A stretch of 64,000 bases of DNA from Klebsormidium nitens (taxonomy: Eukaryota; Streptophyta; Klebsormidiophyceae; Klebsormidiales; Klebsormidiaceae). The stretch is taken from NCBI GenBank assembly GCA_000708835.1, contig DF237233.1:40948-104947 (forward strand), in the 5' to 3' direction. The notes below the pieces were generated by a model, which did not search any database, was not told the DNA's origin, and saw only the letters and a list, made by a program, of their open reading frames with translations. Numbering within the stretch: position 1 is the first letter of the stretch; every line of letters begins with the position of its first letter. This document shows positions 1 through 13,468 of this stretch, piece by piece. A program made the position numbers and the translations under genes.

Positions 1-640
1 TATCTAGGAATGCAACTAGCATGGGGAGAATCTCGAGCTTATGCAACAACGATGTTCTATGCCATGACACGGAACCAAGTCAACCGACGACAGAATTGTT
101 TCCTGCGGCAATCAAGAAATTGCAAGCATCAAGTATATTCGGGAGTTGGCAATCTTGTTGGCCAACTCCCGAATATCATTGCCGTTTGTTCAAAGAACGA
201 CGGACTACGTACCAGTTGGCGCTACTACGGACTCGATGGTGGTGGATCTAAGAGGAGGCTAACGACCTTTGAGTGCGTGCAACCAGTTCTTGCGAATGCT
301 GTATCAGTCAAGGGAAGGTCGTAACACAGCCAGCCAGGAAAGACGAGCCGGCGGTTTGTTTAAGACATCCTCGGACGGCTTTTGCGGACATTTGTATCGA
401 TTTTGACAATGGTCTGGTCCTACTCGACTTGAAGGCACCACGTTACCGCCCCAGAGAAGTTGTACGTAAAATTGTCGTCCGAGTGCGGTGCAGCGCAATG
501 CTGCGCAAAGTGGCCTCTTGCAGTCGGCACGACCTTAAGTCACCAATGTGACTAATCTCTCTTGAATCCACGCAGGTCAGCTAACTGAAGTGGGCTAATG
601 AGGATTTGAAGTACAAAATGCCTCGACGTGATTTAAAACG
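1..640. other. left edge, no gene recognised
   Basis: No exon with a recognisable protein family is visible on either strand. The open frames are short and show no coding character. Fragments resemble segments at about 5.7-6.1 kb and 8.1-8.6 kb (for example a 'gccaactcccgaatatcattgccg' type stretch, and a segment ending in 'agtcggcacg'), so this is probably part of the repeat field that follows. Confidence 0.5.
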
Positions 641-3600
641 ACAGCGGCAAGAACAACTCCCGCTGCACGGGACATACTGATATGTTATTGCGGATAAAAC
701 AGATGCAAACTGGTCACGGAAGGAGGGTTTTTTTTGGCAACCTTGGGTGCTTCGAGGCTCTCAGAATGTAGCTAACAAGCGTGGCTATCTGCGCCAGACT
801 TGTTGTCTCATCCATGCCGATCGAAAGAGCAAAAACTGGAAGCATACTCAAAACATTTAAGGAGTACTGAAAGCTGGAGCATTGCAAGGCGTCAGCTGCT
901 CCAAATAACAGTTCCAATTGCAGAGTGTGGTTTCTACGAGGAACACAAATAACAGAGATGACGATTGTAGAAGCAACATGGCACAGGTGCAGTCTGTCCG
1001 GTTCCGCCAGAAAGAAGGAAGTTGCGCAATCCAACCAAGATGTTGCAAGACCATCGCAAGCCCTTTGGAGAGCAGAAGAAGCGCTGCGTGTGCCGTCTGA
1101 GACGGAGGCGAGGAGAGACCCAAGCAATCCGATCATAGAAAAGCTTTAAACGGTAGAACAAAATAGTGTATTTAACACGTAAGTATCAAGCGCGCCACAT
1201 AAGGTAGAAGCGAAGCAGGTGGGGCGGAAGCACCATCCTTTTTGACCCGGCAGAGAACGAAACGGAAATAGAAGACGATTTGTGGAGGCGGAACGAATTG
1301 GCTGACGCGATCACGTCAGTCCAAGCTGAGATGCACCCAACGAGCAGAGAAGTGCGTCGGTTAGTGGCGCATACGAGGAGAGGGGGGGATCCGAATCTGG
1401 AAAGATATTGGGTTCTTCTATACACTGTGACGGCGACCACATCTGAAAGCCCGGATTTTCAAGTATACTTCTGCTGGCGGCAATCAGCACACATTGTCCA
1501 TCAACCCTGGCAACGAGCGCCGTGCTCGGCGTGGGCCATCCTTGCCAGACACAAAATAATAATCAAGACACGTGGCCCGCTTTAGGATACATTTTCGCCA
1601 ACCGTACTGAGCTGAAAACCCAATGAACCTGGGAACTGATCAGACGGCTAGTCACCAAGTCGTGTCAAATTCAAAAAGGAACGACGGAATCCACAGACAG
1701 GCAGAAAACTTTTCTGCGGCTTTCATGGGATTGCTACTGTTGACGAGCTGTTCGCCGAGCTTTCCATCATCACTGCCGATCGTCCTTAAAAAACAAATTA
1801 AGCAGCTGTAAACATGAGTATCCTGGAGTTGACCACGCGAAGGAGTCAGACGACCTTCGGGTTTAGGTTGAGAATGCCGACGGGAGTCAGATTGCCCTTG
1901 TGGCGAGAACAACTCCCGCTGCGTGAATGCATCCCTTGTTATGGCGGGTGAAGTGATGCACACGGATTCAGGGAGGGGTTTCCAAGGGCAACCTTGCGTG
2001 CTACGAGGCTCTCAGAATGCAGCAAACTTCTGGCATTATGCGCCGGACTTGCCATTCCATCCTTGCCGTTCCAAGGAGCAAGACCTGGAAGCCACAGTCC
2101 ACGTTGCTTACAAACGGAAAGGTGAAGGATAGTAAGTCGCCGGCTGCTCGAACCGATAAGCTCAACTGCAGATAGCAGTTTTCACGTGGAACAGGAAGCC
2201 TGAGAGTCGAGAGAACGACCGTAAAAGCAACATGGTACGAACGGATCTTGTCCGGATCCGCCGGAACGTTAACGGAATCCGTACCGGTCAAGATCCCGCA
2301 GGCCAAATTTCAATCCTTCGTAAAGCAGAAGAAACGTTGCGGGTGCCTTCTGAGACGGAAGCTGAATGAGACAACAACAATATCAAGAAAGGGCTTGAAA
2401 GACAGAGAGCACAGCACTGTGTATAACATTGAAAGCCTATAGATAGGGATGAAGCGAAGGAGGTGAATAACTGAACCATTCTTTTTAACCCGGCACTGCA
2501 CTTCAACAACAATAGAACGCCTTCTGAGGTGGCGGCTGCAAACGGAAGGAATGGCTGACGCGAAAACGCCAGTCCAAGCTTAGATGCAACCAACAATCAG
2601 AGGAGTACGTCGGCCAGTCAAGCATACGCAGAGTCTACTTCTCTGAGTAGACTTCTCTGGCTCGGCAATCAAAGCTAGCCGATTACCTCTTGCAACTATG
2701 CCGTGCTCGTTGCCATCCATGCCAGACACAAAGTCATGAATGGGACACGTGGCACGCTTCAGCATTCTTTCCGCCCAGACCCAATGAGACTAGAACTGAT
2801 CAGTCAATCACCATTTTCGTAACAACTTGAACTTCGGACGGATGAAATCCGAGCGACAAAATCAAAGACGGCAGATTTTTCCTGAGGCTTCCTTTGGATA
2901 TTGCTCTAGTGGTGACGACCTGTTCGCCGAGCTTTTAATCATCATTGCCTGAAAATCAAACCAATTTAAGCAGCTGTAGCTACCACTAAGATGAGGAGCC
3001 TGGATTTGACCTCGCAACGGAGTCAAACGACCTTCGGGTTTGAGTCGAGAATGCCGACGTGATTCACATTGCCAGTGGCGAGAACAACTCCCGCTGCGCG
3101 GGACGTTTCAAACGTTGTGGCGGATGAAAGAGCTAGACGCACACTGGTTCCAATTCCAACACCAAAGGAAGGGGGTTCCAACTGGCAACCGTGGGTGCTA
3201 CGAGGCTCTCAGAACGCGAATCAACAAGCGTGGCGATCTGCGACGGACTTGATGTTCCATCCTTTGCCGTTCCAAGGAGCAATCCCTGGCCAGTCCGCAT
3301 TTTTTCACAAACGGAAAGCAAGTCGTCGGCTGCTCGACCCAATAGCATCAACGCAAACTGCAGCTTCCACGTGAAATGTCAGGCCTAAAAGTTAAAAAAA
3401 CGTCCGTCGTAAGCAGAGTGGCACTGGCGGAGTATGTCCGCCGAGTAAGAGGAGCAGTCAGAACGGGCTTCTTGCAGTGAACAGTTTGCAAAACCACCGT
3501 GGAGCAGGCAATGCGCTGCGCTTGCCTTCTGAGAAAAGAGACGGTAGCAATCCGAAAGCAGCTTCGCTTACAAACAAAAAGACGACGTCAAAACCAGAAA

Positions 3601-4330
3601 ACCAGACGTGCATGACACGTCAGACTTTGGGGGTCACAGGGGAAGAAGCTAAGGAGGTGGGGAACGGGAACCGCCCTTTTTGACCCGGCAGAGCAGCATG
3701 AATCTAAGAACAAAAGACATCTTATGGTGGCGGCTGCAGAGGGAATGAAATGGATGTCGCGAACGCTCCAGTCCATCTTACATGCAAGCAGCGACAGCGA
3801 AGTGCTGGTCCATTCAGCATACGGAGAGGAGAGAAGGAGATGTGACTTGAATAGCTGGGCTCGTCTACATACAGTAACAGCGAGTCCACGACGTGCTTAA
3901 TTGTCTAAAGTACACTGTTGCTGGTGTCAATCAGCACACTTCGCCGAGTTTCTTTGGCAGCGCCGTGCTCGTGGGCCATCCTTGCCAGACACAAAGTTGG
4001 AGTGGCCCGCGCTTTAGCATACCTTTTCGTCAACAGTGTTGAGCCCAGACCCAACGTAGATGATTTGATGGCTGATTACCACCTCGTGCCAAACTCTGAA
4101 TTCAAACGGAAAAGTTTAAAGACGGCAGAAAGATTTCCTGCGGCTTTCATGGAACAAGGCCCTCGTTGACGAGCTGTTCGCCGAGCTACTACACATCACT
4201 GCCGATCGTCCTAGAATGACCGATCCAAGCAGCTGGCGCTACAACTGAGATGAGGAATCTGGATCTATCATGAGGAAAGCGAGGGAGTCACACGACCTTG
4301 GGTTTGAGTGACGGATTCTCAGGCACCGAC
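640..4330. repeat. diverged tandem repeat, about three 1.2 kb units
   Basis: The same ordered set of landmarks recurs. 'acaactcccgctg' lies near 653, 1909 and 3084. 'cgaggctctcagaa' lies near 752, 2008 and 3209. 'ccatccttgccgttccaagg' type sequence follows each. 'cgtgctcg..ggccatccttgccag' lies near 1519, 2700 and 3968. 'gagctgttcgccgagc' lies near 1746, 2929 and 4170. Spacings of about 1.17-1.26 kb imply a tandem array with substitutions and indels in every unit. No long frame is conserved between units, so the repeat does not look protein-coding now. It could be a decayed non-autonomous transposon amplified in tandem or an old satellite; the sequence alone does not decide. Confidence 0.75.
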
Positions 4331-5560
4331 CAAAGCTTCGCAAGTCAAGGGTTTGACCTTCTGCTGGATTCTCCGATATGCCCCGCCAGGCCATCTGTAT
4401 CGACCGCGTATCACTCCGGGGACCACTTCACTTTTCGACGTTGTAAAAACGACAGTGAGAGGATGTTACCAGCGGCAGAAAAGCAATCAGCATTCCTGAG
4501 GTGAGGCCTGCAGTACTGGCCATGCTGGCCAGAGCATCGGTCACATCAATGCCGTTCTTGAGAATGGGAACAAGAAAAGCGCCTGTAAAAAACAACCAAT
4601 CTATTGCATGGTGGTCGCAAAGCCGCTTGGCCACGATCCGCTTCAACCTGTGCTTTTCAAACCTGACTTAAAAGCGTCCGACTCAAGCTGCTTGGTTCTG
4701 CCGCACCTTACTCAATCAATTAAGAGGCAAGGAATTCCAAAAGAATTGCGAGAGAAGCTTCACGAAAGCTTTCAAGGATGTTTCGGCGTGCGGAACTTTG
4801 GCCCGCTGTCTCGGCTGTATTCGTTTTGGCACTGTATGGCAGCTTGTCGATTGAAGCCACATTTGCATTACTACGTGGCAACTTTCAAGTCTATTCAAGT
4901 CATCAGAACGATCACGCACAACATGCACAGAGGAGAGCTTGTCGGAGGAAGAGACGTGGGCGCAACACTAAGAAGAAAAGCAGACATAAGGCTCGTTCAG
5001 AACGCGACGTCGGCCGACAGATTTGGCTACAACAGTGCCCTGAATGCAAAGTTAAGTGGCCTAGAGCAAAGGCACGCAACGTGGTACCTCGTGCAGCAAG
5101 ATCGCCGTTGCTTTATCTGCCGAGGGAGAATTGGTATCGGATAATTCCCTGCGTGCGACTATCCTGGAGCAGTATAATTTGTCAAGTGGCCTCAGTTGCA
5201 TAAACTGTCCCGCTAAAAACGTCGAGATCCAACGCGGACAAGACCACGGTGGCCAATAGAGTTGCGTTCCTCGTCATTGCCTTTTTCGAAGCAAAACGAG
5301 AGTGAAAACTTTCTATGGTGGCAGCGAGAAAAGCAAATGGCAGACACCAGCTAAGTTTCAGTCGGATACACTTGGCATAGTAAGGATTGCGCGTATGCAG
5401 AAAGCAAGATAATCCATCAACTTGGATAGGCTGAGTTCTTCTACACAACGAGCCGGCAACACGTACTCTTGAAGCCGAACCTTCCAAGCGCTAATCAAGC
5501 GATCGTGCATGCTGACGAGGCACACGGGATCTTCGTGGACATGTACATCCAGTGGCGCGA
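4330..5560. other. spacer within the repeat field
   Basis: This stretch lacks the main landmarks of the 1.2 kb units. A plus-strand frame (4608-5144) and a minus-strand frame (5182-5487) are open, but neither shows a domain or splice context. I see no supportable gene. Confidence 0.4.
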
Positions 5561-8500
5561 TAATTGCTCGTGGTCATCCTTGCCCGAAGACACGTGGCAC
5601 GTGGCAAACGCTTAGAGACATTTCAATGTGATGCTTCATTCTAGAAGCCCTCTTCCTACAATGGAACCGGAGTTGACCCTGTTGGCCATCAGGAGTTGAC
5701 CCCCAGAACCAAGTCCACTGACAACAAAAGTGATTCCTGCGGCAATCAAGAACCCCAAGAACATAAGCGCTGGCAACCTCATTGCCAAACTCCTCGTTGC
5801 CATTGCCGTTCGTCCAAGTATAACGGGGTGAATCCAAACAGCTGGCGCTACCACTTAATGGTCGTAAGACTGGACCTAACCAAGGAGGCAAAAAGAACTT
5901 TGGCTGCACGCAACCGATTCTTGCGGATGCGGTATCGATCAGGGAAAGGTCCGAAAGACACACAGGATAGTCAAACCAGAGCTCATCTTGGGAGCCAGGC
6001 CAGCTGTGGGCTAAAAGGTTTTCATAGATTTCTGTACGTGGCCACTGGTCGTCAAAGTGCAGCGCAGCGCGGATGGTCACTCGCTGTCGGCACGGCCTCA
6101 AACAACAAGACGGGCGTACCCCTTCTAATCCATGCAGCTCAGCCAATTGCAAGGCGCTAGTGAGGGTGTAAGTCAAGAATACCGACGCAATTTCAATCGC
6201 ACGTGTCGGGAACAATTCCCGGTGCACGGGGCGTATATCAAGGGCGAGTGAGTGAAAAAGATGCACACTGGTTCGGAGAGAGAATCCCAATTGGCAACCT
6301 AGGGTGAACGAGGCTCTAGAATGTGAGAAGCGTGGCGATCTGCGCCGGGCTTGTTGTTCCATCCCTGCCGTTCCAAGGAGCAATCCTTGGAAGCCCAGTC
6401 CACATTGTGTTCCAAACGGAAAGCTGAAGGATAGCCAGTCGCTGGCTGCTAAAATCCCATATTAAGCAACGTGGCAAAAACAGAACTACAACTAGAAAAG
6501 TGCAATTTACACGTGGAAACAGGAAGCCTGAGAGGCGAACGGACGACCGAAAAGCAACATGGCACAAACGGAGTCTTTCTGCTGGGGAGAGGACGCAAGT
6601 CGTGCACTCTTGAGTGTTTGCAAGCCCATTGCAAGCCCTTCGAAAAGCAGGAGAAGGGCTGCGGGTGCCTTCTGAGCCGGAGGCGGAAAGACAGACAAGC
6701 TTTGAAATTCAGCAAGCAAAACAGTGTGTATAATACGTCGAAATGGAGACCCGACTGATAGGAAAGAAGGGAAAGCGGGTAAGATAACGATTTGTTATGA
6801 ACCGGCAGAGCACTGAATCTGGGAATAGATCGAAGACACTTTATGGTGGGGGAACAAAGTGGGTGACGCGATCACGCCAGTCCAAGCTTGTCCGCAAGCG
6901 ACGATCAGAGAAGTGCGTCGGCCAGTTAAGCAAATTCAGAAGGCATAGGAAAATTTGACTTCGACAGCTAAACTCTTCTAAACACGGTACAGCGAGTCGA
7001 CGATTCGCTTACGGCGAAATATTTCAAGTAGCTATCTGCTGGCGAGGCAATCAGCACATCACGGCGATCAGCTTTGGCAACTTAGCGCCGTGCTCGTGGG
7101 CCATCCTTGCCAGACAAAAGATCGTAGGTGGGACACGTGGCACGCTTTAGCATACTTTTTCGCTAACATTAAGCTCAGATCTACCGAGATTGGGAACTGA
7201 TCAGACGGCTAATCACCAACTCGTCGCAACCTTTCAAATTTGAGTTTGAATGGTTAGACTTACGACAGCAAGATTTTCGGCCTACGCACAGGTGGCTCCC
7301 AAGAACAGCTGCTTCTGACGAGCCATGTTCGTCAAACTTTCGAACATCATTCCCGATTGTCTTTGATGACGAAGTCAAGCGGCTGTCGCTACCAGTGAAA
7401 TGAGGATTCTGGATTCGGCCTAGCGGAGGGGTCAGATGACCTTCGGGTTCGAGCAACAAGTCCTCACGCAGTCTTGCAAACTCGATATTGACTAGTCAGG
7501 GGGGCTTGCCACACGGCCAGTAAGGCGGGGTCCAGAAACTCTCCCCTTGAAGACCACGAGCGACCGATACCAAAGATGCATTCATTACTCAAGAAAGAGG
7601 GCTACAACGGGCTGGTCCAGGTTGCGAAAGGCACTCAATACGCGGCACGAAGGCTGGCCCTGGCAATGTGCGCCATACTTGTTGCATCCCTGCCATTCCT
7701 AGGGGCGAACTTGAAGAATTGAAATCGGAAACGAGACCTGTGTTGGTTGCTTTATAGGAGAAAGTCTGAAAGTGCGCCGTCTATGTCTGTTTGATTGCGC
7801 ATCCAATCTGGCAGTTGAGAAAACAACCATAAAGGCAACCCAAACACGCCTGTACGTCTGGGGTTAGACGCAACAAACGACAGAGGAGTGCGTCGGTAAC
7901 CGAGCCGGCAACACGCTTGACGCCGAACTTTTTAAGCGCTTATCGATAAAAATATCGGGCCTGCCGACGAGGCAATCAGGACCGTCAGAGAACATGTACG
8001 GCTAGTTGCGCTATGACTGCTTATGGGCCATCATTGCCAAAACGAAATGGGGCACGTGGCAAGCGCGTACAGAATTTTCAGGATGTTGCTTGAACTAAGG
8101 AGCCCTTTTAATGTAAGTAGGACGGAGTGGGCACATTAGAAATCCGACCTCAGGAACGAAGGGCCATGCAAATTGGCCGACGACAAAACTGCTTGTTACT
8201 GCAAACCAAGACGCTCGACTACGTGAGCACTGGCAATCTCGTTGCCAAACTCCTGAACATCATTGCCATTCGTCCGACGCCTAGAGTAGAGTTGCTGCTA
8301 CCGTTCTCAGTACGGACTTGATGGTTGTATCTGGATTGGCAAAGTAGGCAAGGAGCCTTCAAGTTCGAGCAACAAATCCTCGTGAACGCGGGATTGATCA
8401 GGGGAAAGGTCATAACACAGCCAGGAAACTTTGAGCCAGCCACAAATCGAAGTGGTGCTGCTACAGCGATGCCCCAAAGATGCTGGAAATTCCGCTACGT

Positions 8501-9640
8501 GGCCATCGGTCGCCTGCGTGCGGCGCAGCGCAAAAGTGGCCACTCGCAGTCGGCACGGCCTTACTCAATCACCAGATGTGACCACCCCCTCTCGAGTCCA
8601 CGCAGGTCAGCTGATTGAAAGGCGCTAGTGAGGATTGAAAAAAAAGAATGCTCCGACGTCCAGACTTCAGTGGCGAGAACAAGTCCCGCTGCCTGGGGCG
8701 TATCAACATATTATGGCGGATGAAAGAGATACACTTCACGACGGGAGTCCCAATCGGCAACCGTGGGGCTACGAGGCTCTCAGAATACGTTCAACAAGCG
8801 TGGCGATCTGCGCCGGACTTGGTTTTCCATTTGCCGTTCCAAGGAACAATACCTGGAAGTCTGGTCCACTTTGTCTTACAAACAGAAAGCTGAAGCATAG
8901 CAAGTCGTCGGCTGCTCCAAAGGATAGCCTCCTCTGCCAGTTGCAGTTTTCAACTGGAACAGGAAGCTTGAGATTCCAGACAACGACCGTCATAAGCAAC
9001 ATGGGAACATGGCAGAGACGGAGTCTGTCCGCCGGGGAGGAGGACGCGGCAGAGCACTAAATCCGAGAACAAAAAACATTTTCAATGTGGTGGCGGCTGC
9101 AGAAGGGACGGATGGCCGACGCGGACACGAGTCCAACTATAGATGCAAGCAAAGGTCAGAGAAAGTGCGTCGGCCAGTGAAGCAAACGCAGTAGGGATAG
9201 GTAGATCTGACTTGGATACTCTGCGGTTCTTCTACAAGCTGTACAGCGAGCCGACCACACGCTTAAAGACAAGGTTTGTACGTGACTTTCTGCTAAGTAC
9301 AATCAAAACTGGCCGATCACCTCTGGCAACTAGCGCCGTGCTCGTGGGCCATCCTTGCCAGACACAAAGTCATCGTTGGGACACGTGGCACGTTTTTGGC
9401 ATACCTAGTCGAACCTAACGAGACTGAAAACTGATTTGACGGCTTGTCACCACCTTGTGTCGATCTATGGATCCGAGCGACAAAAAACCAAAGCAGAAGG
9501 GCTGTTTTTTTGCGGCTTTCAAGGATCTAGCTGCGATTGACGAGCTGTTCGCCAAGCTACTGGACGATCAGCAGAATCAATATTGGGACACGTGGCACGT
9601 TTAGCATACCTTTTCGACAACATTACTGAGCCAGACCCAA
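5560..9640. repeat. further diverged units of the 1.2 kb repeat
   Basis: The landmark series resumes, more irregularly. 'gctcgtgg(g)ccatc(c/a)ttgcc' is near 5568, 7089, 8022 and 9339, followed in several copies by 'gacacgtggcacg' and 'tttagcatac'. 'acaa(g/t)tcccg(c/g)tgc' is near 6215 and 8683. 'cgaggctct' is near 6309 and 8771. 'gagctgttcgcc' is near 9540 and 9758. Spacing varies between 0.9 and 2.5 kb, as expected if units were lost or interrupted. A 269-codon minus-strand frame (5574-6383) runs through repeat sequence and is judged fortuitous. Confidence 0.65.
7545..7805 (+). repeat. repeat pair B, copy 1
   Basis: The segment starting 'gaagaccacgagc' and ending near 'tgcgcatcc' matches 10,000-10,250 at clearly above-chance identity. 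Shared blocks include 'gagggctacaa', 'gttgcgaaaggc' and 'gaaggctggccctggcaat'. The two copies are about 2.45 kb apart and sit between units of the 1.2 kb repeat, suggesting a larger duplicated block. A weak third relative may lie near 12,530-12,600. Confidence 0.7.
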
Positions 9641-9999
9641 CAAGACTGGGTTTCGTTGTTAATCATCGCCTTGAGTCACCCTTTGGGCCTAAAACACTTA
9701 ACCCGAAACTTTAGACTCTTTTCTGCAGCTTTCATTGATGTACCTGCCACTGACGAGCTGTTCGCCGGCCATGCAAGTTACGAGACATCATCGCCGATCG
9801 TCATAGAGTGACGAATTCAAGGAGCTTCCGCAACCATTCAAATAGGACTTTTTGATGATCATGGACTCGCGGAGGAGTCAAACGACCTTCGGTTTGAGTG
9901 ACGGGTTCTCACGCATACTTGCATTGTCAAACTTCACTCGTCGTCAGAGATCGTGCGCAACAAAGTCAGGAAGGTGGGGGGCAGACATTCTCGTCTTTT

Positions 10000-10250
10000 G
10001 AAGACCACGAGCAACCAATACCCAAAATGCATTCGTACTCAAGGACGAGGGCTACAATGGATTAATCTAGGTGTTGCGAAAGGCGCTCAGGAGGCGGCGC
10101 GAAGGCTGGCCCTGGCAATCTGCGCCTACTTGTGCATCCTTGCCATTAGGAGCGAGATTGAAGAATCAAATCGAAAACAGGGTGTTTGTTGCTGTCTAAG
10201 AAGAAAAAGTCAAAAGCCCGTCTACATCTGTTTTGACTTTCGGCATCCGA
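10000..10250 (+). repeat. repeat pair B, copy 2
   Basis: This matches 7,545-7,805 (see that entry). The copy carries an open plus-strand frame from about 9,953 to 10,402. The frame is not kept in the other copy, which argues against a gene. Confidence 0.7.
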
Positions 10251-10419
10251 ACTGGGGGTTGAAAAACAAGTTTATGACAGGCAAAACGGTACGGATGAAG
10301 GCTGTCTGTCGGAGAGGGGGACGGAGTTTGTCTTTACTTGGTCGAATGAGGGCAATCAAACCTTGCAAAGTTCTACTCCGCTTAGAGTCAGCAGAAGGAT
10401 GACATCATTGCCCAACAGA

Positions 10420-13150
10420 TACGCAAGCATATTCAAGACCGATCAGCCCGCTTCGGCCCTGTAGGAACTTCATCGGAGAAGCAGGGCTCACCAATCACAT
10501 GCTCAAGCGAAGCAGGAACCCGTGGATCGCCACGGTCTGCAGAATCTCCGAGCCGCTAGATTGTCCGTGATCTTCTTCAACGGTTCGGTCGGACATTCCG
10601 AAGACAGGCGTGCTCTGCTTACAGTATCAGCTAGAAGCGGCGATGGGATCCACTTGCAATTTAAAAGCTCAAGACGATGGAAAAACGATAGCGGACTTGA
10701 ACCGGGATCCTGCTGGCCCCTTGAAAAAAAGTCATTCAGTAATTCGAAACCGTCTCTCAGAGACAAAGCTAACATCCTCAGATACAGCGATCAACGTGTG
10801 AGCCCAGCCGGATCTTCGCAACTGACGGTCGGACCTTGCTTGTTCAGCTCTTTCCCATGGGTGACCTCAGCGCGTCATCCCCAACATCCTCTGGTTATAA
10901 AGTCCTTATAAAATCCTGAAAGAGCCGGTTTGATGCAAAGAACTGTCAATTGGCAAGGACAGTCAGCCGATGTCAAGCTCCAGAGGTCCCTCGTAATGCT
11001 GGCCGAAGGGCAACATAACAATGCCGTGCATTGGACGTGGGAGAGTGTGGCAGTCAACTTAAGTACCGCTGGTCGTGGAGCCATATACAGCGGTGACACG
11101 ACCGCATCTTAAAATCCAAATCTTCTTCTCTTCTTTCACCCCTCACAGCAGATGACCCAGATTCTTGCGCACAGATAATCCGTCAAATGGCAACCACTTG
11201 TGAACTCTTCGCAAGTTCGACAAGCTTTGGCCAAAGAACTTTGCGGCCTATGTGCGCAAGCATTTGTTGTGCTTTTATAGCAACCGCATCGGGAATTTGT
11301 TCAAAGAGATTGTTGCGTTGCTACGTGGCATCTTTACAAGCTAAACACGGCGCACGATTCAAAGCACGGTAGCAGACTGAAAATACCTCGGCGGACAAAA
11401 AAGCTCTTCTAACAAAGACAGACAAGCTCAGTGGAACGTGAGGCAGCAGGCCGGGCAAGGGGATGGTCGAAGGGTTCAGCCAAAAAGGTGCTGTGCACGC
11501 AATTTATAGGGTGACCTTGAGCAAAGGCAGGAAAATTTCCGTACCTCATAAGATCGCCATTGCTTGGTTTGCTTAGGTAGAAATGAACCGCACCCATTCA
11601 ACGAGTAGAACAATTGCAGACAAAGCACAGTTCACCGGAAGGCATCAGGATAGCTTCGTACATCAATGACCGCTGTGGCCAAACGTGCATTGCTTATCAC
11701 TGCCCTTCTTCGAGAAGGCTTGATATGCAAAGGTCATGAGTGAAAGGTTATTGACGACTGTAGACGCAACGAGAGAAACGAACGTACACGCCAGCCTAAG
11801 ATCGGACGCAGTCAGGAACAGGGAATCCGACGTTCACTGGCACGTATGCGAGTGTCCAAAACAACCTCTTAAGCTAGGTTTGTAAACAAGCAAGCCCGCC
11901 GAAACCCTGAAGCTGACCTTTATGTCATCTCCAGGCGAAACGGGTGCTCACGAGGCATTCAATCATATCAAGTCGCTTTGACAAGTAGCGCCATGCTCGC
12001 GGGCCATCCTTGCCAATTTGTAATGAGACATGTGGCAAGTGCTAATGAATCTTTGATGTTACTGAACCCGAAGCCAACTTTTTGCTTTTCGTAACTGAAA
12101 GGGAACTCAACCTTTCGTCAGTAGCCAGAGCCGACCTGGCTCCGAGGAGTTACCAAATCGGCCAACAACAAAACGGACCCCTGCGGCTTTCAGGAAAATA
12201 ACATCCTGGCATTGGCAATTGTGCGCCAAGCCTCGGCTAAACATCATTGCCGTTCAATCGCGAACGCAGGCCGCTGCCGCTAACACGGATTTCAAGGCTG
12301 TGGATATAGTTTCACAAATGTGGGAATAAAACCTCAGATTCCAGCAATAAGTCCTCGCAAAATGGAATCGATCAAACTCCACCAATCGGGGAAAGCTCGT
12401 AACATGGTTAACAGTAGCAAGAAGAACGCTGAAATCGACGACCACGAAAACTTCTCTTAAAAATTGCATCGAACTTTAGACAGCCTGGGGATATACAGTT
12501 GGTATTTATTGGTGGTGCGAAATGCACTCAGGAGGGAGTTAAATAATGGCGATCTCCGCCAGATTGGTTCCATCCTTGCCCTTCCAGTGCGCAGGACGTA
12601 AGCAACTCGCTTGCCTCAATTGTTGAGGATTTAAGATTGAAACGCATTGAAGTACCAAATGCTTAAGCTATGCGAGCTTCATGTTGCGTCCAGGCTGTCC
12701 GGCTTTGACACAGAGTCGGAATGGGGAAAGCAATCAAGAATGAACCCTGTCTATAAGAAAGAGCGACTGGGTTTGCAGAAGCTTTGTAATGCAGTCCATG
12801 ACTGCTCTTGCCTCTTCAAATTACATTGAGGGAAGAGTAAGAGGTTGGTGGAGCGAGTAACTGCCCTTCCTTCAGAAAGACAACAAGATGCACACAGTTG
12901 CAGCTTGGCTTCCACAATATCGAGTGGCCACGGAAAGGACATAGCAGACATGTGCGGTGTGATATCACAACAGCGAACTAGGGCGGAAAGTACTGAACAG
13001 GTGAGGAGAAAGAACCATCAATAACCTCGGCACTCCCCGCAACCTTCAGGTATACCACAGTAACTGCAACGGACGAGTCTTCCTTAATGGGGTTCGTCAA
13101 CCAGCAATCGAACCGTTTGTTTACTCTGCAACTTTAGCACTTCAGAAGCA
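10420..13150. other. gene-poor spacer with scattered repeat fragments
   Basis: No exon could be supported. Short relatives of the upstream repeat appear near 11,990-12,050 ('gccatgctcgcgggccatcc', then 'gagacatgtggcaagtgc') and 12,540-12,600. The rest is unrecognised. Confidence 0.5.
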
Positions 13151-13340
13151 GGTTACCGCCAGGCTGCCCCTTTCCTCTGCGGCTTCGTTTTTCCTCCCCC
13201 TCTCACTCTTGCCGCTCCGGTTTGGTGCGCGGCGCCCCCGCCGCCACTCAATAGGTTCCTGCAGCGCACCGCACTCGGCATCAGTTCCACTTCTCGTTGC
13301 TTGCGAGCGACACGTCTGAACGCGGTGAGTTGGTCAGCGA
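13150..13340. promoter_or_regulatory. GC-rich promoter-like or UTR segment
   Basis: A compact GC- and pyrimidine-rich block ('cggtttggtgcgcggcgccc', 'ccgccgccactc') stands out from its surroundings. It ends in a strong plus-strand donor-like 'aacgcg|gtgagttgg' near 13,324. It could be the 5' UTR or first exon of an unseen plus-strand transcript, or 3' flanking sequence of the BRCT gene. On the minus strand an AG (13,258 side) opens a short basic frame of about 38 codons, which could be an alternative terminal exon. None of these can be settled here. Confidence 0.25.
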
Positions 13341-13387
13341 TGTGAGCGTCCGATATTGGCGTGAGCTCATCAAAGTTCGTTTTCTAC

Positions 13388-13393
13388 TTTATT
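13388..13393 (-). terminator. AATAAA poly(A) signal of the BRCT gene
   Basis: On the minus strand AATAAA lies about 76 bases past the proposed stop codon of the tandem-BRCT gene (stop at 13,469-13,471). This is a suitable distance for 3'-end processing and supports the placement of the last exon. Confidence 0.5.
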
Positions 13394-13468
13394 TTCTTGC
13401 GGGCAAGCTTGAAATGATTGCCCCAGCCCCTGACGGCGCCCGGATCTCAAGATTTTAGCACCGCTCTA

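Noticed and set aside
4608-5144. 178-codon plus-strand open frame
   Set aside because: No family resemblance or splice context, and it lies inside a repeat field.
5574-6383. 269-codon minus-strand open frame
   Set aside because: It runs through repeat units, has no recognisable domain and is not kept open in other copies of the repeat.
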